A stretch of DNA of 27,639 bases from Pseudonocardiaceae bacterium (GTDB lineage Bacteria; Actinomycetota; Actinomycetes; Mycobacteriales; Pseudonocardiaceae): NCBI GenBank assembly GCA_025937115.1, contig JAICSB010000004.1, forward strand, positions 1 through 27,639. Reading direction: 5' to 3'. Positions 15,703-23,442 of the stretch are shown piece after piece (the stretch's first letter is position 1; each line of letters opens with the position of its first letter). The notes under the pieces are model-generated. The model was given only the letters and a program-made list of their open reading frames with translations. It was not told the DNA's origin and did no database searches. A program made the translations under genes and the position numbers.

Positions 15703-16941
15703 ATGGGACACATTCAAGATCGATGGTACAAGGAAGTTCCCGATCCGGAACGGACCCCCAAGAAGATTCGTGTGCCAACCGTGTTACACGGAAAAGGAAT
15801 GCGGTACAAGGTCCGGTACATCGACCCGGACGGCCAAGAGCGCTCCAAGAGCTACCCCGACAAGAAACTCAAGGACGCGCGGGCCTTCCTAGCAAAGGTC
15901 GAGACGGACAAACTGACCGGTGATTACATCGACCCAGAGGCCGGCAAAACAACGCTGCGTGAGTACTGCGACAACTGGCTGAAAGGGCAGTCACAGGACG
16001 AGTCATCGCAGCGCACCATACGATCCAAACTAGAAAAACAGGTATACCCATGTCTTGGTGCCCGTTCGCTGTCCACCATCGGCGCGGCCACCATCCGTGA
16101 CTGGCTGAGCTGGATGAACGGCAACAATATCTCAGAGTCACACAAGTCGCAGGTGTTCAACCTATTGTCAGCAGTGTTGTCCGCAGCCGCCGATGAGAAG
16201 AAGATCCGGACAAATCCGTGTAAGACAAAGGGCGTCAAAAAGCCCGTGCCGGACAAGCGGAAGATCACGCCATGGACCGAGGGCAGGTTGCGCAAGATGC
16301 AGCTTGCCCTACCATCTCGGCAATCCGTCGTGATACCACTCGGTAGCGGCCTTGGCCTGCGGCAGGGTGAGATTCTCGGCCTGTCGCCCGATGACATCGA
16401 CCGGCACCAGATGACCGTGCACGTTGACCGGCAACTGGCTTACGTGGGGAATCGGCCGCTGTTCAAGCTACCCAAGGGCCGCAAGACACGCACCGTGCCG
16501 ATCTCACGCGGGCTGCTGGAAGTCATCGATGACTACCTGGAGGCCCACCCGCCGGTCACGATCACGCTGCCCTGGGGCAAGACAACCGGTGACCCTGTTT
16601 CCGTTCGGTTACTGATCGTCAACGATGCGGGCGGGGTGGACCCCGGGGACGCGTTCAACCGGCGGCACTGGTTACCCGCGTTCACCAGGGCGGGCCTGAC
16701 CTACGTCCCGGGTAACGACGGAATGCACGCGCTTCGACACTTCTACGCCTCCACCCTGCTGGCGCAGGGCGTCACGATCAAAGAGCTGGCCGACTACCTC
16801 GGCCACACCGACCCCGGATTCACGCTACGCACCTATACACACCTGCTGCCCTCCAGCCATGAACAAGCACGGCGAGCAGTAGACAGCGTCTTCAAACCCC
16901 GTCGTCCGGAGAAGGTGGTCTCTGGTCCTGGGACGGCCTGA
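15703..16941 (+). CDS. int: tyrosine-family integrase
   Basis: A 412-residue site-specific recombinase. The N-terminal arm-binding part (about 1-80) is followed by a SAM-like core-binding domain (about 85-180, [11 protein letters not shown]...[14 protein letters not shown]) and the catalytic domain. Catalytic residues visible: Arg220 ([12 protein letters not shown]), Lys258 ([11 protein letters not shown]), His342 and Arg345 (HALRHFYAS), His368 (LGHTD) and nucleophile Tyr378 (RTYTHLLP). All are intact, so the enzyme should be active. A 45-nt gap with GGGCAGGG separates it from xis. The gene runs into the ispH 3' end, with a 50-nt antisense overlap, so the attachment site lies at or just beyond its stop codon. 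Confidence 0.93.
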   Translation: MGHIQDRWYKEVPDPERTPKKIRVPTVLHGKGMRYKVRYIDPDGQERSKSYPDKKLKDARAFLAKVETDKLTGDYIDPEAGKTTLREYCDNWLKGQSQDESSQRTIRSKLEKQVYPCLGARSLSTIGAATIRDWLSWMNGNNISESHKSQVFNLLSAVLSAAADEKKIRTNPCKTKGVKKPVPDKRKITPWTEGRLRKMQLALPSRQSVVIPLGSGLGLRQGEILGLSPDDIDRHQMTVHVDRQLAYVGNRPLFKLPKGRKTRTVPISRGLLEVIDDYLEAHPPVTITLPWGKTTGDPVSVRLLIVNDAGGVDPGDAFNRRHWLPAFTRAGLTYVPGNDGMHALRHFYASTLLAQGVTIKELADYLGHTDPGFTLRTYTHLLPSSHEQARRAVDSVFKPRRPEKVVSGPGTA

Positions 16942-17905
16942 GGACGGCCTGGCCAGGTACAGGCACCCTGTTTGTGCAGCTCAGCCCGCGCGGTAGCGAG
17001 AACACCAGCTTCTCTTCCGCGGTGACGACCTCTTCGACGTCGGTGTACCCGTGCTCGGTCAGAAAGTCCAGCACACCCCGCACCAGCAGCTCGGGCACCG
17101 ACGCTCCGCTGGTGACACCGACCGTGTGCACCCCGTCCAGCCAGGCGGGATCGATTTCCCGCGCGTAGTCCACCAGGTACGCCAGCCGCGCACCGGCACC
17201 CAGTGCGACTTCGACCAACCGCACCGAGTTCGACGAGTTCCGCGAACCGACGACCAGCACCAGGTCGCACTGCGGTGCCATCGCCTTGACCGCCACCTGC
17301 CGGTTCTGGGTGGCATAGCAGATGTCGTCACTGGGCGGATCGGCCAGCTCGGGGAACCGTTGCCGCAGCCGAGCCACTGTCTGCATGGTCTCGTCGACTG
17401 ACAGCGTCGTCTGGGACAGCCACACCACCCGCGACGAATCTCGCACGGTCAGCGAATCCACCGCGTCCGGTCCATCGACGAGCTGAACGTGCCGAGGTGC
17501 CTCCCCGGCGGTGCCCTCAACCTCCTCATGACCCTGGTGACCGATCAGCAGGATGTCGTAGCCGTCGCGGGCGAACCGCTTGACCTCTTGGTGCACTTTG
17601 GTCACCAAAGGGCAGGTTGCGTCAATCGTGCGCAAGCCACGGATTGCGGCCTGCTCATGCACCGCTGGGGACACGCCATGTGCGGAGAAGACCACCACGG
17701 CACCCGCAGGCACCTCGTCGGCCTCGTCGACGAAAACCACCCCGCGGCCCTGCAGGGTCTCCACCACATGCCGGTTGTGCACGATTTCCTTGCGCACGTA
17801 TACCGGCGCCCCATGCGCCTCGAGGGCCTTCTCGACCGTCACCACTGCGCGGTCGACCCCGGCGCAGTACCCGCGGGGTTTGGCCAGCAGCACACGCTTG
17901 GTCAT
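16892..17905 (-). CDS. ispH: 4-hydroxy-3-methylbut-2-enyl diphosphate reductase, C-terminus replaced by the AICE
   Basis: 337 residues from ATG 17905 ([20 protein letters not shown]), the usual family start; the open frame extends 14 codons upstream without support. IspH is the last MEP-pathway enzyme: its [4Fe-4S] cluster reduces HMBPP to IPP and DMAPP. Cluster ligands are Cys14 (GYCAGV), Cys98 (DATCPL) and Cys196 (DDICYATQ). Substrate-binding His43 (HNRHVV), His76 (SAHGV) and the SRNSSNS loop are present. Family proteins end a few residues after LPRE; here LPR is followed by about 31 unrelated residues read from element DNA, the last part antisense to int. All catalytic residues precede the junction, so the enzyme should work. 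It is divergent from the 18004 gene, with about 100 nt between starts. Confidence 0.93.
   Translation of the reverse strand: MTKRVLLAKPRGYCAGVDRAVVTVEKALEAHGAPVYVRKEIVHNRHVVETLQGRGVVFVDEADEVPAGAVVVFSAHGVSPAVHEQAAIRGLRTIDATCPLVTKVHQEVKRFARDGYDILLIGHQGHEEVEGTAGEAPRHVQLVDGPDAVDSLTVRDSSRVVWLSQTTLSVDETMQTVARLRQRFPELADPPSDDICYATQNRQVAVKAMAPQCDLVLVVGSRNSSNSVRLVEVALGAGARLAYLVDYAREIDPAWLDGVHTVGVTSGASVPELLVRGVLDFLTEHGYTDVEEVVTAEEKLVFSLPRGLSCTNRVPVPGQAVLRPSQDQRPPSPDDGV
16933..16990. other. presumed attachment site (attR side) at the ispH 3' end
   Basis: IspH homology, read on the - strand, stops after the codons for Leu-Pro-Arg (about 16988); everything to the left belongs to the element. AICE integrases lie next to their att site, so the core should fall about here. 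A direct repeat of GACGGCC-N4-GACGGCCTGG spans 16932-16952. A clean copy of the ispH terminus was not found elsewhere in the window. Confidence 0.5.
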
Positions 17906-18003
17906 GCCGTCCACCCTACGGGCGTGCCAAAGCAGGTCTGACAGCAAACCGATCTCACACCCGGGTAGGCATTTCGCCGGTGACTGCGGCAGGCTTGACG
18001 ACC

Positions 18004-18588
18004 ATGAGCCACCTACCCCTGCCCGTTCGTGTCGCCGTGGGCCTGGCGCTCACCGCTGTCGAGCAGGCCCGCAAGCTGCCTGAGCAGCTCGCCGATTTCC
18101 CTGTGACGGCCGCCAGCCGTGCCGTGCAGGCTGGGATGCGGGTGCAGCAACGGGTCACCGAGCTGGCGATCAAGGGCGACGAGGTATTTTCGCTGTTGCG
18201 TCCGGTAGAGGACACCCCGTCGTGGGCCACGTTCGATGAGGACGACAAGCTTCCTGCACCCGACTCTGCGGTGACACCCGCCCCGCGCAGCACGCCAGTG
18301 CCCAGCGAACTCGGCGAGATCGACGAGGCCGACGTAGCCCAGGCCCTGACGCCTCCGCGCTCGACGGCCACCACCGCGAGACCTGACGCCAGCCTGAGCC
18401 CCTCGGCGCTGACTGGCTACGACGAACTGTCGTTAGCCCAGCTGCGCGGCAAGCTGCGGGCGCTGTCATTGCCCCAGCTCGAGGAAATGCTGGACTACGA
18501 ACACCTCCACCAGGACCGTCCCGCGTTCGTCACCCTGCTATCGAACCGGATCGCCACCGTCCGCTCCCAAACACCAGAATCACAGTGA
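18004..18588 (+). CDS. lipid-droplet-associated-type protein (Rv1109c-like position)
   Basis: A 194-residue protein. ATG 18004 begins [25 protein letters not shown] (quoted: [15 protein letters not shown]), an amphipathic, hydrophobic helix region of about 80 residues. A Pro/Thr/Ala-rich linker (about 85-135) leads to a conserved C-terminal helical block: [21 protein letters not shown], here cited as [13 protein letters not shown], and [21 protein letters not shown] (cited as [19 protein letters not shown]). This architecture and the place between ispH and xseA match the actinobacterial family annotated as lipid droplet-associated. The N-terminus could bind lipid surfaces; the C-terminal helices resemble a protein-interaction module. 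Its stop overlaps the xseA start (GTGA). Biochemical role uncertain. Confidence 0.65.
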   Translation: MSHLPLPVRVAVGLALTAVEQARKLPEQLADFPVTAASRAVQAGMRVQQRVTELAIKGDEVFSLLRPVEDTPSWATFDEDDKLPAPDSAVTPAPRSTPVPSELGEIDEADVAQALTPPRSTATTARPDASLSPSALTGYDELSLAQLRGKLRALSLPQLEEMLDYEHLHQDRPAFVTLLSNRIATVRSQTPESQ

Positions 18589-19814
18589 CCGAAACCTCAG
18601 TGACCGAACCCGCCACCACGGCGGAGGCACCGTGGCCGGTCCGCACCGTCGCCCGCAAAATCGCGGGATGGATCGATCGGTTGGGCGCAGTCTGGGTGGA
18701 GGGGCAGATCACCCAAGTTAGCGCCAAGCCTGGCACCGGTACCGCGTTTCTCACGTTGCGCGATCCGGTTGCCGATGTGTCAGTGACTCTGACGTGCCCG
18801 GTCGGGCTCGTGCGCGACCAGCAACCGCCGCTGGCGGATGGCTGCCGGGTCGTGGTGCATGGCAAGCCGTCGTTGCACCTCAGCCGCGGCACGCTGAGCC
18901 TTCGCGTCGATGAGATTCGCGCGGTCGGTATCGGTGAGCTACTGGCCCGCATCGAGCGACTTCGGCGGCTCCTGGATGCCGAAGGCCTGTTCGATCCCCG
19001 ACGCAAGCGACGGCTGCCGTTGCTACCCGGCTGCGTCGGGCTGATCACCGGTCGGGCCAGCGCCGCTGAGCGCGATGTGCTCAGCAACGCCACGGCCCGC
19101 TGGCCCGCGGTGCGGTTTCAGGTGCAGAACGTGGCGGTGCAGGGCCCGCTGGCAGTGGCTCAGATCATCGACGCACTCACCGTGCTCGACGCGGACCCCG
19201 CGGTGGACGTCATCGTGCTGGCCCGGGGCGGCGGCAGCGTCGAAGACTTGTTGCCGTTCTCCGACGAGGCGCTGTGCCGAGCGGTATCGCGATGCCTCAC
19301 GCCGGTGGTCTCGGCGATCGGGCACGAGCCGGACACCCCGCTGGTAGATCACGTCGCAGACAAGCGCTGCTCGACCCCGACTGACGCCGGCAAGTGCGTG
19401 GTGCCCGACGTCGCAGAGGAGACCGCCACGCTGCATCAGCTGCGCAACCGCTGCCACCGCGCCCTGTACGGCTGGGTAGACCGGGAACGACGGCTGCTCG
19501 ATGCTCTGCGAAGTCGCCCGGTGGTGGCCGATCCGAGCCGGCTGCTGCAGGAACGCGGCCAGATCGTGGCTGACCTGCGGGCTCGTGCCGACCGAGCCAT
19601 GCTCGGCGGCCTGCGAGCGGCGCAACAAGGGCTTGTGCACACCTCGGCACGCTTGACGACCCTCGGTCCGGCAGCCACCCTGGCCCGCGGATACGCCGTG
19701 GTCCAACGGGCTAACGGTGCGGTACTCCGATCGATAGCCGATGCCCCCCAAGGCACCGGGCTGCGGGTGCGGCTATCAGACGGGGCTTTGCGTGCGGTGG
19801 TGACCGATGACTGA
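18585..19814 (+). CDS. xseA: exodeoxyribonuclease VII large subunit
   Basis: 409 residues. With several XseB chains it forms exonuclease VII, which degrades single-stranded DNA from both ends to oligonucleotides. An N-terminal OB-fold (about 15-110; [21 protein letters not shown] in part: [15 protein letters not shown]) is followed by the catalytic domain with [33 protein letters not shown] and [25 protein letters not shown] blocks ([14 protein letters not shown]). A coiled-coil region binding XseB and the C-terminal GYAVVQ motif complete it. GTG 18585 overlaps the previous stop and there is no strong separate ribosome site, so it is translationally coupled; GTG 18600 is an alternative. Length is normal. 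Confidence 0.93.
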   Translation: MTETSVTEPATTAEAPWPVRTVARKIAGWIDRLGAVWVEGQITQVSAKPGTGTAFLTLRDPVADVSVTLTCPVGLVRDQQPPLADGCRVVVHGKPSLHLSRGTLSLRVDEIRAVGIGELLARIERLRRLLDAEGLFDPRRKRRLPLLPGCVGLITGRASAAERDVLSNATARWPAVRFQVQNVAVQGPLAVAQIIDALTVLDADPAVDVIVLARGGGSVEDLLPFSDEALCRAVSRCLTPVVSAIGHEPDTPLVDHVADKRCSTPTDAGKCVVPDVAEETATLHQLRNRCHRALYGWVDRERRLLDALRSRPVVADPSRLLQERGQIVADLRARADRAMLGGLRAAQQGLVHTSARLTTLGPAATLARGYAVVQRANGAVLRSIADAPQGTGLRVRLSDGALRAVVTDD

Positions 19815-20088
19815 CGACGACCGGGCCAACCACGACCGGGCAGCCCAAGGCCGAGCAACCCAAGACCCGACGACACTGGGCTACGAGGCCGCCAGGGACG
19901 AGCTGGCCGAGGTGGTGCGCAGGCTTGAGGCGGGCGGCCTGAGCCTGGAGGACTCGCTGGCGCTATGGGAGCGTGGCGAGCAGCTCGCCGCGGTCTGCGA
20001 GCGGCACCTCGCCGGCGCTCGGGAACGGATCGAGTCGGTGATTGCCGCTCGCGAGCAGCAGCCCGGTGCGCAGCCGCTTACAAAATAA
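19807..20088 (+). CDS. xseB: exodeoxyribonuclease VII small subunit
   Basis: 93 residues, overlapping xseA by 8 nt. After a hydrophilic leader of about 24 residues comes the helical-hairpin core: [20 protein letters not shown], then [17 protein letters not shown] and [15 protein letters not shown]. This is the XseB pattern. The small subunits wrap the XseA coiled coil and regulate nuclease activity. Length with the leader is slightly longer than the ~80-residue norm; a later start is possible but no better site is seen. Confidence 0.93.
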   Translation: MTDDDRANHDRAAQGRATQDPTTLGYEAARDELAEVVRRLEAGGLSLEDSLALWERGEQLAAVCERHLAGARERIESVIAAREQQPGAQPLTK

Positions 20089-20099
20089 GGATCTGGGAG

Positions 20100-20120
20100 G
20101 ATTGTGGGGTTTTCACAATC
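20100..20120. promoter_or_regulatory. small hairpin between xseB and glpX
   Basis: GATTGTG-GGGTTTT-CACAATC, a 7-bp perfect stem and 7-nt loop 12 nt after the xseB stop, followed by TTGGTTTCG. It could weakly terminate xseAB transcription or lie in the glpX leader. The AT-rich stem stands out against the local GC content. Confidence 0.4.
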
Positions 20121-20174
20121 TTGGTTTCGTAATCCAGGGACGCTGACCGTGACGCGCCTTTCCGGGAGGGCTTT

Positions 20175-21209
20175 ATGAGTACTTTGTCGACGCCGCGGCA
20201 GGAACCGAAGCAGGAGGAGCCGGACCGCAACCTTGCCATGGAGCTGGTGCGGGTCACCGAAGCCGCGGCGATGGCCGCTGGTCGCTGGGTCGGCCGCGGC
20301 GACAAGAACGGTGGTGACGGCGCGGCGGTGGACGCCATGCGCAAGCTGGTCGGCTCGGTGTCGATGCGCGGCGTTGTGGTGATCGGTGAAGGGGAGAAAG
20401 ACGAAGCGCCGATGCTGTACAACGGCGAGGAGGTCGGCAACGGCCAAGGTCCGGAATGTGATGTCGCGGTCGATCCGATCGACGGCACCACACTGATGGC
20501 CAAGGGCATGCCCAACGCACTGGCGGTGCTCGCGGTGTCCGAGCGAGGCACGATGTTCGATCCCTCGGCGGTCTTCTACATGGAGAAGATCGCCACCGGA
20601 CCGGAGGCGGCCGACGTCATCGACATCTCCGCACCGGTGGCGGAGAACATCAAGCGGGTCGCCAAGGCGAAGCAGCTAAACATCTCGGACATCACGGTGT
20701 GCATCCTGGAGCGTCCGCGGCACGACGAGCTGGTACGCGCGGTCCGCGACGCCGGTGCCCGGATCACCTTCATCACCGACGGGGATGTCGCCGGCGCGAT
20801 CGCCGCAGCCCGCCCAGGCACCGGAGTGGACTTGCTGATCGGCATCGGCGGGACCCCGGAGGGGATCATCACTGCGGCCGCGCTGCGCTGCATGGGCGGC
20901 GCGATCCAGGGTCGGCTGTGCCCACGCGACGACGCCGAGCGCCGTGCCGCGCTGGACGCCGGGCACGACCTGGACCGGGTCCTGGGCACCGAGGACCTGG
21001 TCCGCGGTGACAACGTGTTCTTCTGCGCGACCGGGATCACCGACGGGGAACTGCTGCGGGGCGTGACCTATCACGCCGGCGGATGCCGCACGCAGTCCAT
21101 CGTGATGCGCTCGAAGTCCGGCACGGTCCGGATGATCGACAGCTTCCATCAGCTCACCAAGCTGCGAAAGTATGCCGCGGTGGACTTCGATCAGCTACCG
21201 CTGGCATGA
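20175..21209 (+). CDS. glpX: class II fructose-1,6-bisphosphatase
   Basis: 344 residues; GGGAGGG stands 4 nt before ATG 20175. The enzyme hydrolyses fructose 1,6-bisphosphate to fructose 6-phosphate, the committed step of gluconeogenesis, and is the main FBPase in many actinobacteria. Metal and substrate motifs: [16 protein letters not shown] (about 40-55), [11 protein letters not shown] (71-81), DPIDGTT (100-106), and the C-terminal [18 protein letters not shown] with [10 protein letters not shown]. The acidic metal ligands are intact. Its stop overlaps the fumC start (ATGA), so the two are coupled; the glpX-fumC pair is conserved in mycobacteria. Confidence 0.95.
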   Translation: MSTLSTPRQEPKQEEPDRNLAMELVRVTEAAAMAAGRWVGRGDKNGGDGAAVDAMRKLVGSVSMRGVVVIGEGEKDEAPMLYNGEEVGNGQGPECDVAVDPIDGTTLMAKGMPNALAVLAVSERGTMFDPSAVFYMEKIATGPEAADVIDISAPVAENIKRVAKAKQLNISDITVCILERPRHDELVRAVRDAGARITFITDGDVAGAIAAARPGTGVDLLIGIGGTPEGIITAAALRCMGGAIQGRLCPRDDAERRAALDAGHDLDRVLGTEDLVRGDNVFFCATGITDGELLRGVTYHAGGCRTQSIVMRSKSGTVRMIDSFHQLTKLRKYAAVDFDQLPLA

Positions 21210-22621
21210 CCCAGGAGTACCGGATTGAACGCGACACCATGGGGGAGGTCGCGGTTCCGGTCGACGCCCTGTACCGCGCGCAGACCCAGCGCGCGGTGGA
21301 GAACTTTCCGATTTCCGGGCGCGGCCTGGAACGCTCCCAGATCCGCGCGCTGGGATTGGTCAAGGCCGCCTGCGCGCGGGTGAACGCGAAACTGGGCGTG
21401 CTCGACTCGGCGCGTGCTGAGGCGATCGCGTCGGCCGCCGATGAGGTGGCGGCCGGCGAGCATGACGTGCAATTCCCCGTCGACGTGTTCCAGACCGGCT
21501 CGGGCACCAGCTCGAACATGAACGCCAATGAGGTGATCGCCACGCTGGCGACCCGGGCGGCTGGCTGTGACGTGCACCCCAATGACCACGTCAATGCGTC
21601 ACAGTCGTCCAATGACGTGTTTCCCACCACCATCCATCTCGCCGCCACCGAGGCCGTCGCACACGACGTGATGCCCGCGCTGGTGCACCTGGCCTCGGCG
21701 CTGACCCGGAAGTCGGACGACTGGGGTGAGGTGGTCACCGCGGGTCGCACTCATTTGATGGACGCGGTACCGATCACGCTGGGCCAGGAGGCGGGCGGTT
21801 GGGCAGCGCAGGCCCGCTACGGCGTCGAGCGGCTGGCGAGTTGCCTGCCCCGGCTGGCCGAGCTGCCCATCGGGGGCACCGCGGTGGGCACCGGCCTGAA
21901 CGCACCAGCCGGTTTCGGTGCCGCCGTCGTCGAGCAGCTACGCCGCGCCACCGGCCTCGACGTGCTCACCGAGGCCCGCGACCACATCGAGGCGCAGGCC
22001 GCCCGGGACGGTCTGGTGGAGTGCTCCGGCGCGCTGCGCACCGTCGCCGTGTCGCTTTTCAAGATCGCCAATGACATCCGGTGGCTGGGTTCGGGACCCC
22101 GCACCGGATTGGCTGAGCTGCGGCTACCCGATCTGCAACCCGGTTCCTCGATCATGCCGGGCAAGGTCAACCCGGTGATCTGCGAGGCAACGATGATGGT
22201 CGCCGCGCAGGTGATCGGCAACGACGCGTGCGTGGCATTCTGCGGCTCGCAGGGCAACCTGCAGCTCAACGTGATGATGCCGGTGATGGCGCGCAACGTG
22301 CTCGAGTCGGCCCGGCTGATCGCCGCGGCCGCCCGGCTGCTCGCCGACAAGGTCATCGAGGGCGCGCAGGCCGACGTGGCGCGCTGCCGCGAGTACGCCG
22401 AGTCCTCCCCCGCGATCGCGACCTCGCTCAACCGCTACCTCGGCTACGAGGAAACGGCCTCGGTCACCAAACAAGCGCTACTCGAGCAGCGCAGCATCGC
22501 TGACGTGGTGCGCGCACGCGGTCACCTCGAGGACGGCACCATCACCCCCGAGCAGCTTGCCAATGCTCTCGACGTGCTGGACATGGCGCTATCCCCGAGT
22601 TCTGGAAACAAACCGCGGTAG
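21206..22621 (+). CDS. fumC: class II fumarase
   Basis: 471 residues from ATG 21206, overlapping the glpX stop. It catalyses reversible hydration of fumarate to malate in the TCA cycle, as a tetramer without an iron-sulfur cluster. Visible blocks: [16 protein letters not shown] (95-110), [12 protein letters not shown] (130-141), GRTHLMDA (180-187, active-site His183) and the fumarase/aspartase signature [11 protein letters not shown] (313-323) with the mobile-loop catalytic Ser. Length and motifs are normal. The stop codon lies in the loop of a large inverted repeat (22594-22649). Coupling with glpX fits joint use in gluconeogenesis from C4 acids. Confidence 0.95.
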   Translation: MTQEYRIERDTMGEVAVPVDALYRAQTQRAVENFPISGRGLERSQIRALGLVKAACARVNAKLGVLDSARAEAIASAADEVAAGEHDVQFPVDVFQTGSGTSSNMNANEVIATLATRAAGCDVHPNDHVNASQSSNDVFPTTIHLAATEAVAHDVMPALVHLASALTRKSDDWGEVVTAGRTHLMDAVPITLGQEAGGWAAQARYGVERLASCLPRLAELPIGGTAVGTGLNAPAGFGAAVVEQLRRATGLDVLTEARDHIEAQAARDGLVECSGALRTVAVSLFKIANDIRWLGSGPRTGLAELRLPDLQPGSSIMPGKVNPVICEATMMVAAQVIGNDACVAFCGSQGNLQLNVMMPVMARNVLESARLIAAAARLLADKVIEGAQADVARCREYAESSPAIATSLNRYLGYEETASVTKQALLEQRSIADVVRARGHLEDGTITPEQLANALDVLDMALSPSSGNKPR

Positions 22622-22649
22622 CGGTTGCGATTTGTCTCCAGAACTCGGG
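22594..22649. terminator. large inverted repeat spanning the fumC stop
   Basis: CCCGAGTTCTGG (22594-22605) pairs with CCAGAACTCGGG (22638-22649). After a 2-nt mismatch the inner ACAAA (22608-22612) pairs with TTTGT (22631-22635). The fumC stop TAG lies in the loop, so the left arm is coding. There is no T-run after it, as is common for actinobacterial terminators; it probably ends the glpX-fumC transcript. Confidence 0.65.
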
Positions 22650-22709
22650 AAAGGCGTTCTTGGGCTGTCCTCCGCGCTATGCAAGCATGGGAGGGCAGTC
22701 CCTTCATGA

Positions 22710-23141
22710 TCATCCGTGATTCACTGTAGCCGGCGGCGGGTGTTCTTCACAGGGCACGTTGCTGCCGTAACCGGGCAACAAGTCATCCCGCACCCAGCCC
22801 TGGTCCCCGGTGGAGGTATTGCGCAAGTAGGTCCACGTGCCACCGTCTCCCGGCGTGTAGCAGAGGTACTGAGCGCTCTGGTCGTGCATGCCCTGGCCGG
22901 TCTGGATGCAGCCGTTACTGGGGCCACTACGCATGGTCACGGTATTGGCTGGGAAGTTCGTCCAATGATTGTCTTTATTAGGGTAGCTCAAGCCGCAGGA
23001 CACCATGGTGGAAGCTCCCACCCCGGGACCCTCCCTTCCCTGTGGCGTGAATGTTGCTGCGTTCGCCGGCGCGGCTAACGCAAGTGTGGCCGTGGTGGCA
23101 GCTAGTATCGAGCCGGCCACCCGTGCGGAGGTCCAAGACAT
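22710..23141 (-). CDS. secreted SH3-like protein with four cysteines
   Basis: 143 residues from ATG 23141, with AGAGAGGGG 8 nt upstream. Residues 1-28 are a Sec signal peptide: a short n-region with Arg7, the hydrophobic AGSILAATTATLALA and an APANA cleavage motif. The mature part has Cys49, Cys78, Cys94 and Cys131, likely two disulfides. A bacterial SH3 pattern follows: TVTMRSGPS-GC, YLCYTPGDGGTWTYLRNT and GWVRDDLLP. Such small exported SH3 proteins occur widely in actinomycetes, often next to regulators, but their ligand is usually unknown. It is convergent with fumC and divergent from the AfsR-like gene. Confidence 0.75.
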   Translation of the reverse strand: MSWTSARVAGSILAATTATLALAAPANAATFTPQGREGPGVGASTMVSCGLSYPNKDNHWTNFPANTVTMRSGPSNGCIQTGQGMHDQSAQYLCYTPGDGGTWTYLRNTSTGDQGWVRDDLLPGYGSNVPCEEHPPPATVNHG

Positions 23142-23442
23142 CAAGAAAGCCCCTCTCTCACTCGACTCGTGGGAATCCCAAGGCCCCCGCCCGACCGTTC
23201 CCCCGGGATCCGATGCGTTGCGAGCACCACGCTAGGTCCTTCCGCTTTCCTTCCGCTTTCCAGCCGCTTGCCCTCGTTCACCCACGGACGCACCACGGGC
23301 CCCTGAGGTGACCGCCTGGAGCCCCAGGTGAGCGCTCACCGAAGTAGACACACCGATCGGGCGAACGTCCGGTTACCAAGCGACAGCATATCGCTACACT
23401 CGGTGTCAGTCTGGCGGGCACAGCGGCGGAGCGGGGTGGCAG
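23142..23442. promoter_or_regulatory. divergent promoter region between the secreted protein and the AfsR-like gene
   Basis: 300 bp with no supported gene. A possible sigma70-type promoter for the AfsR-like gene has TTACCA at 23373-23378 and TACACT at 23395-23400, 16 nt apart, ending about 40 nt before the start. A TTCCGCTTTCC direct repeat occurs near 23240-23262 (two adjacent copies). Confidence 0.4.

Larger units (their letters stand above)
11027..16990 (+). mobile_element. core of an actinomycete integrative and conjugative element (AICE), pSAM2-like
   Basis: A same-strand cluster of pra-like activator, FtsK/TraB translocase, rolling-circle rep, xis and tyrosine integrase is diagnostic for AICEs. 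These excise, replicate as rolling-circle plasmids and move as double-stranded DNA through a single TraB pump. The right end lies at the ispH 3' end. The left end is not identified: the span given is the minimum, and the XRE regulators and possibly much of 1-11000 may belong to it. Confidence 0.88.

Noticed and set aside
16941..17000. tRNA gene as AICE target next to int
   Set aside because: No cloverleaf, T-arm or anticodon stem could be found; the sequence reads through as ispH.
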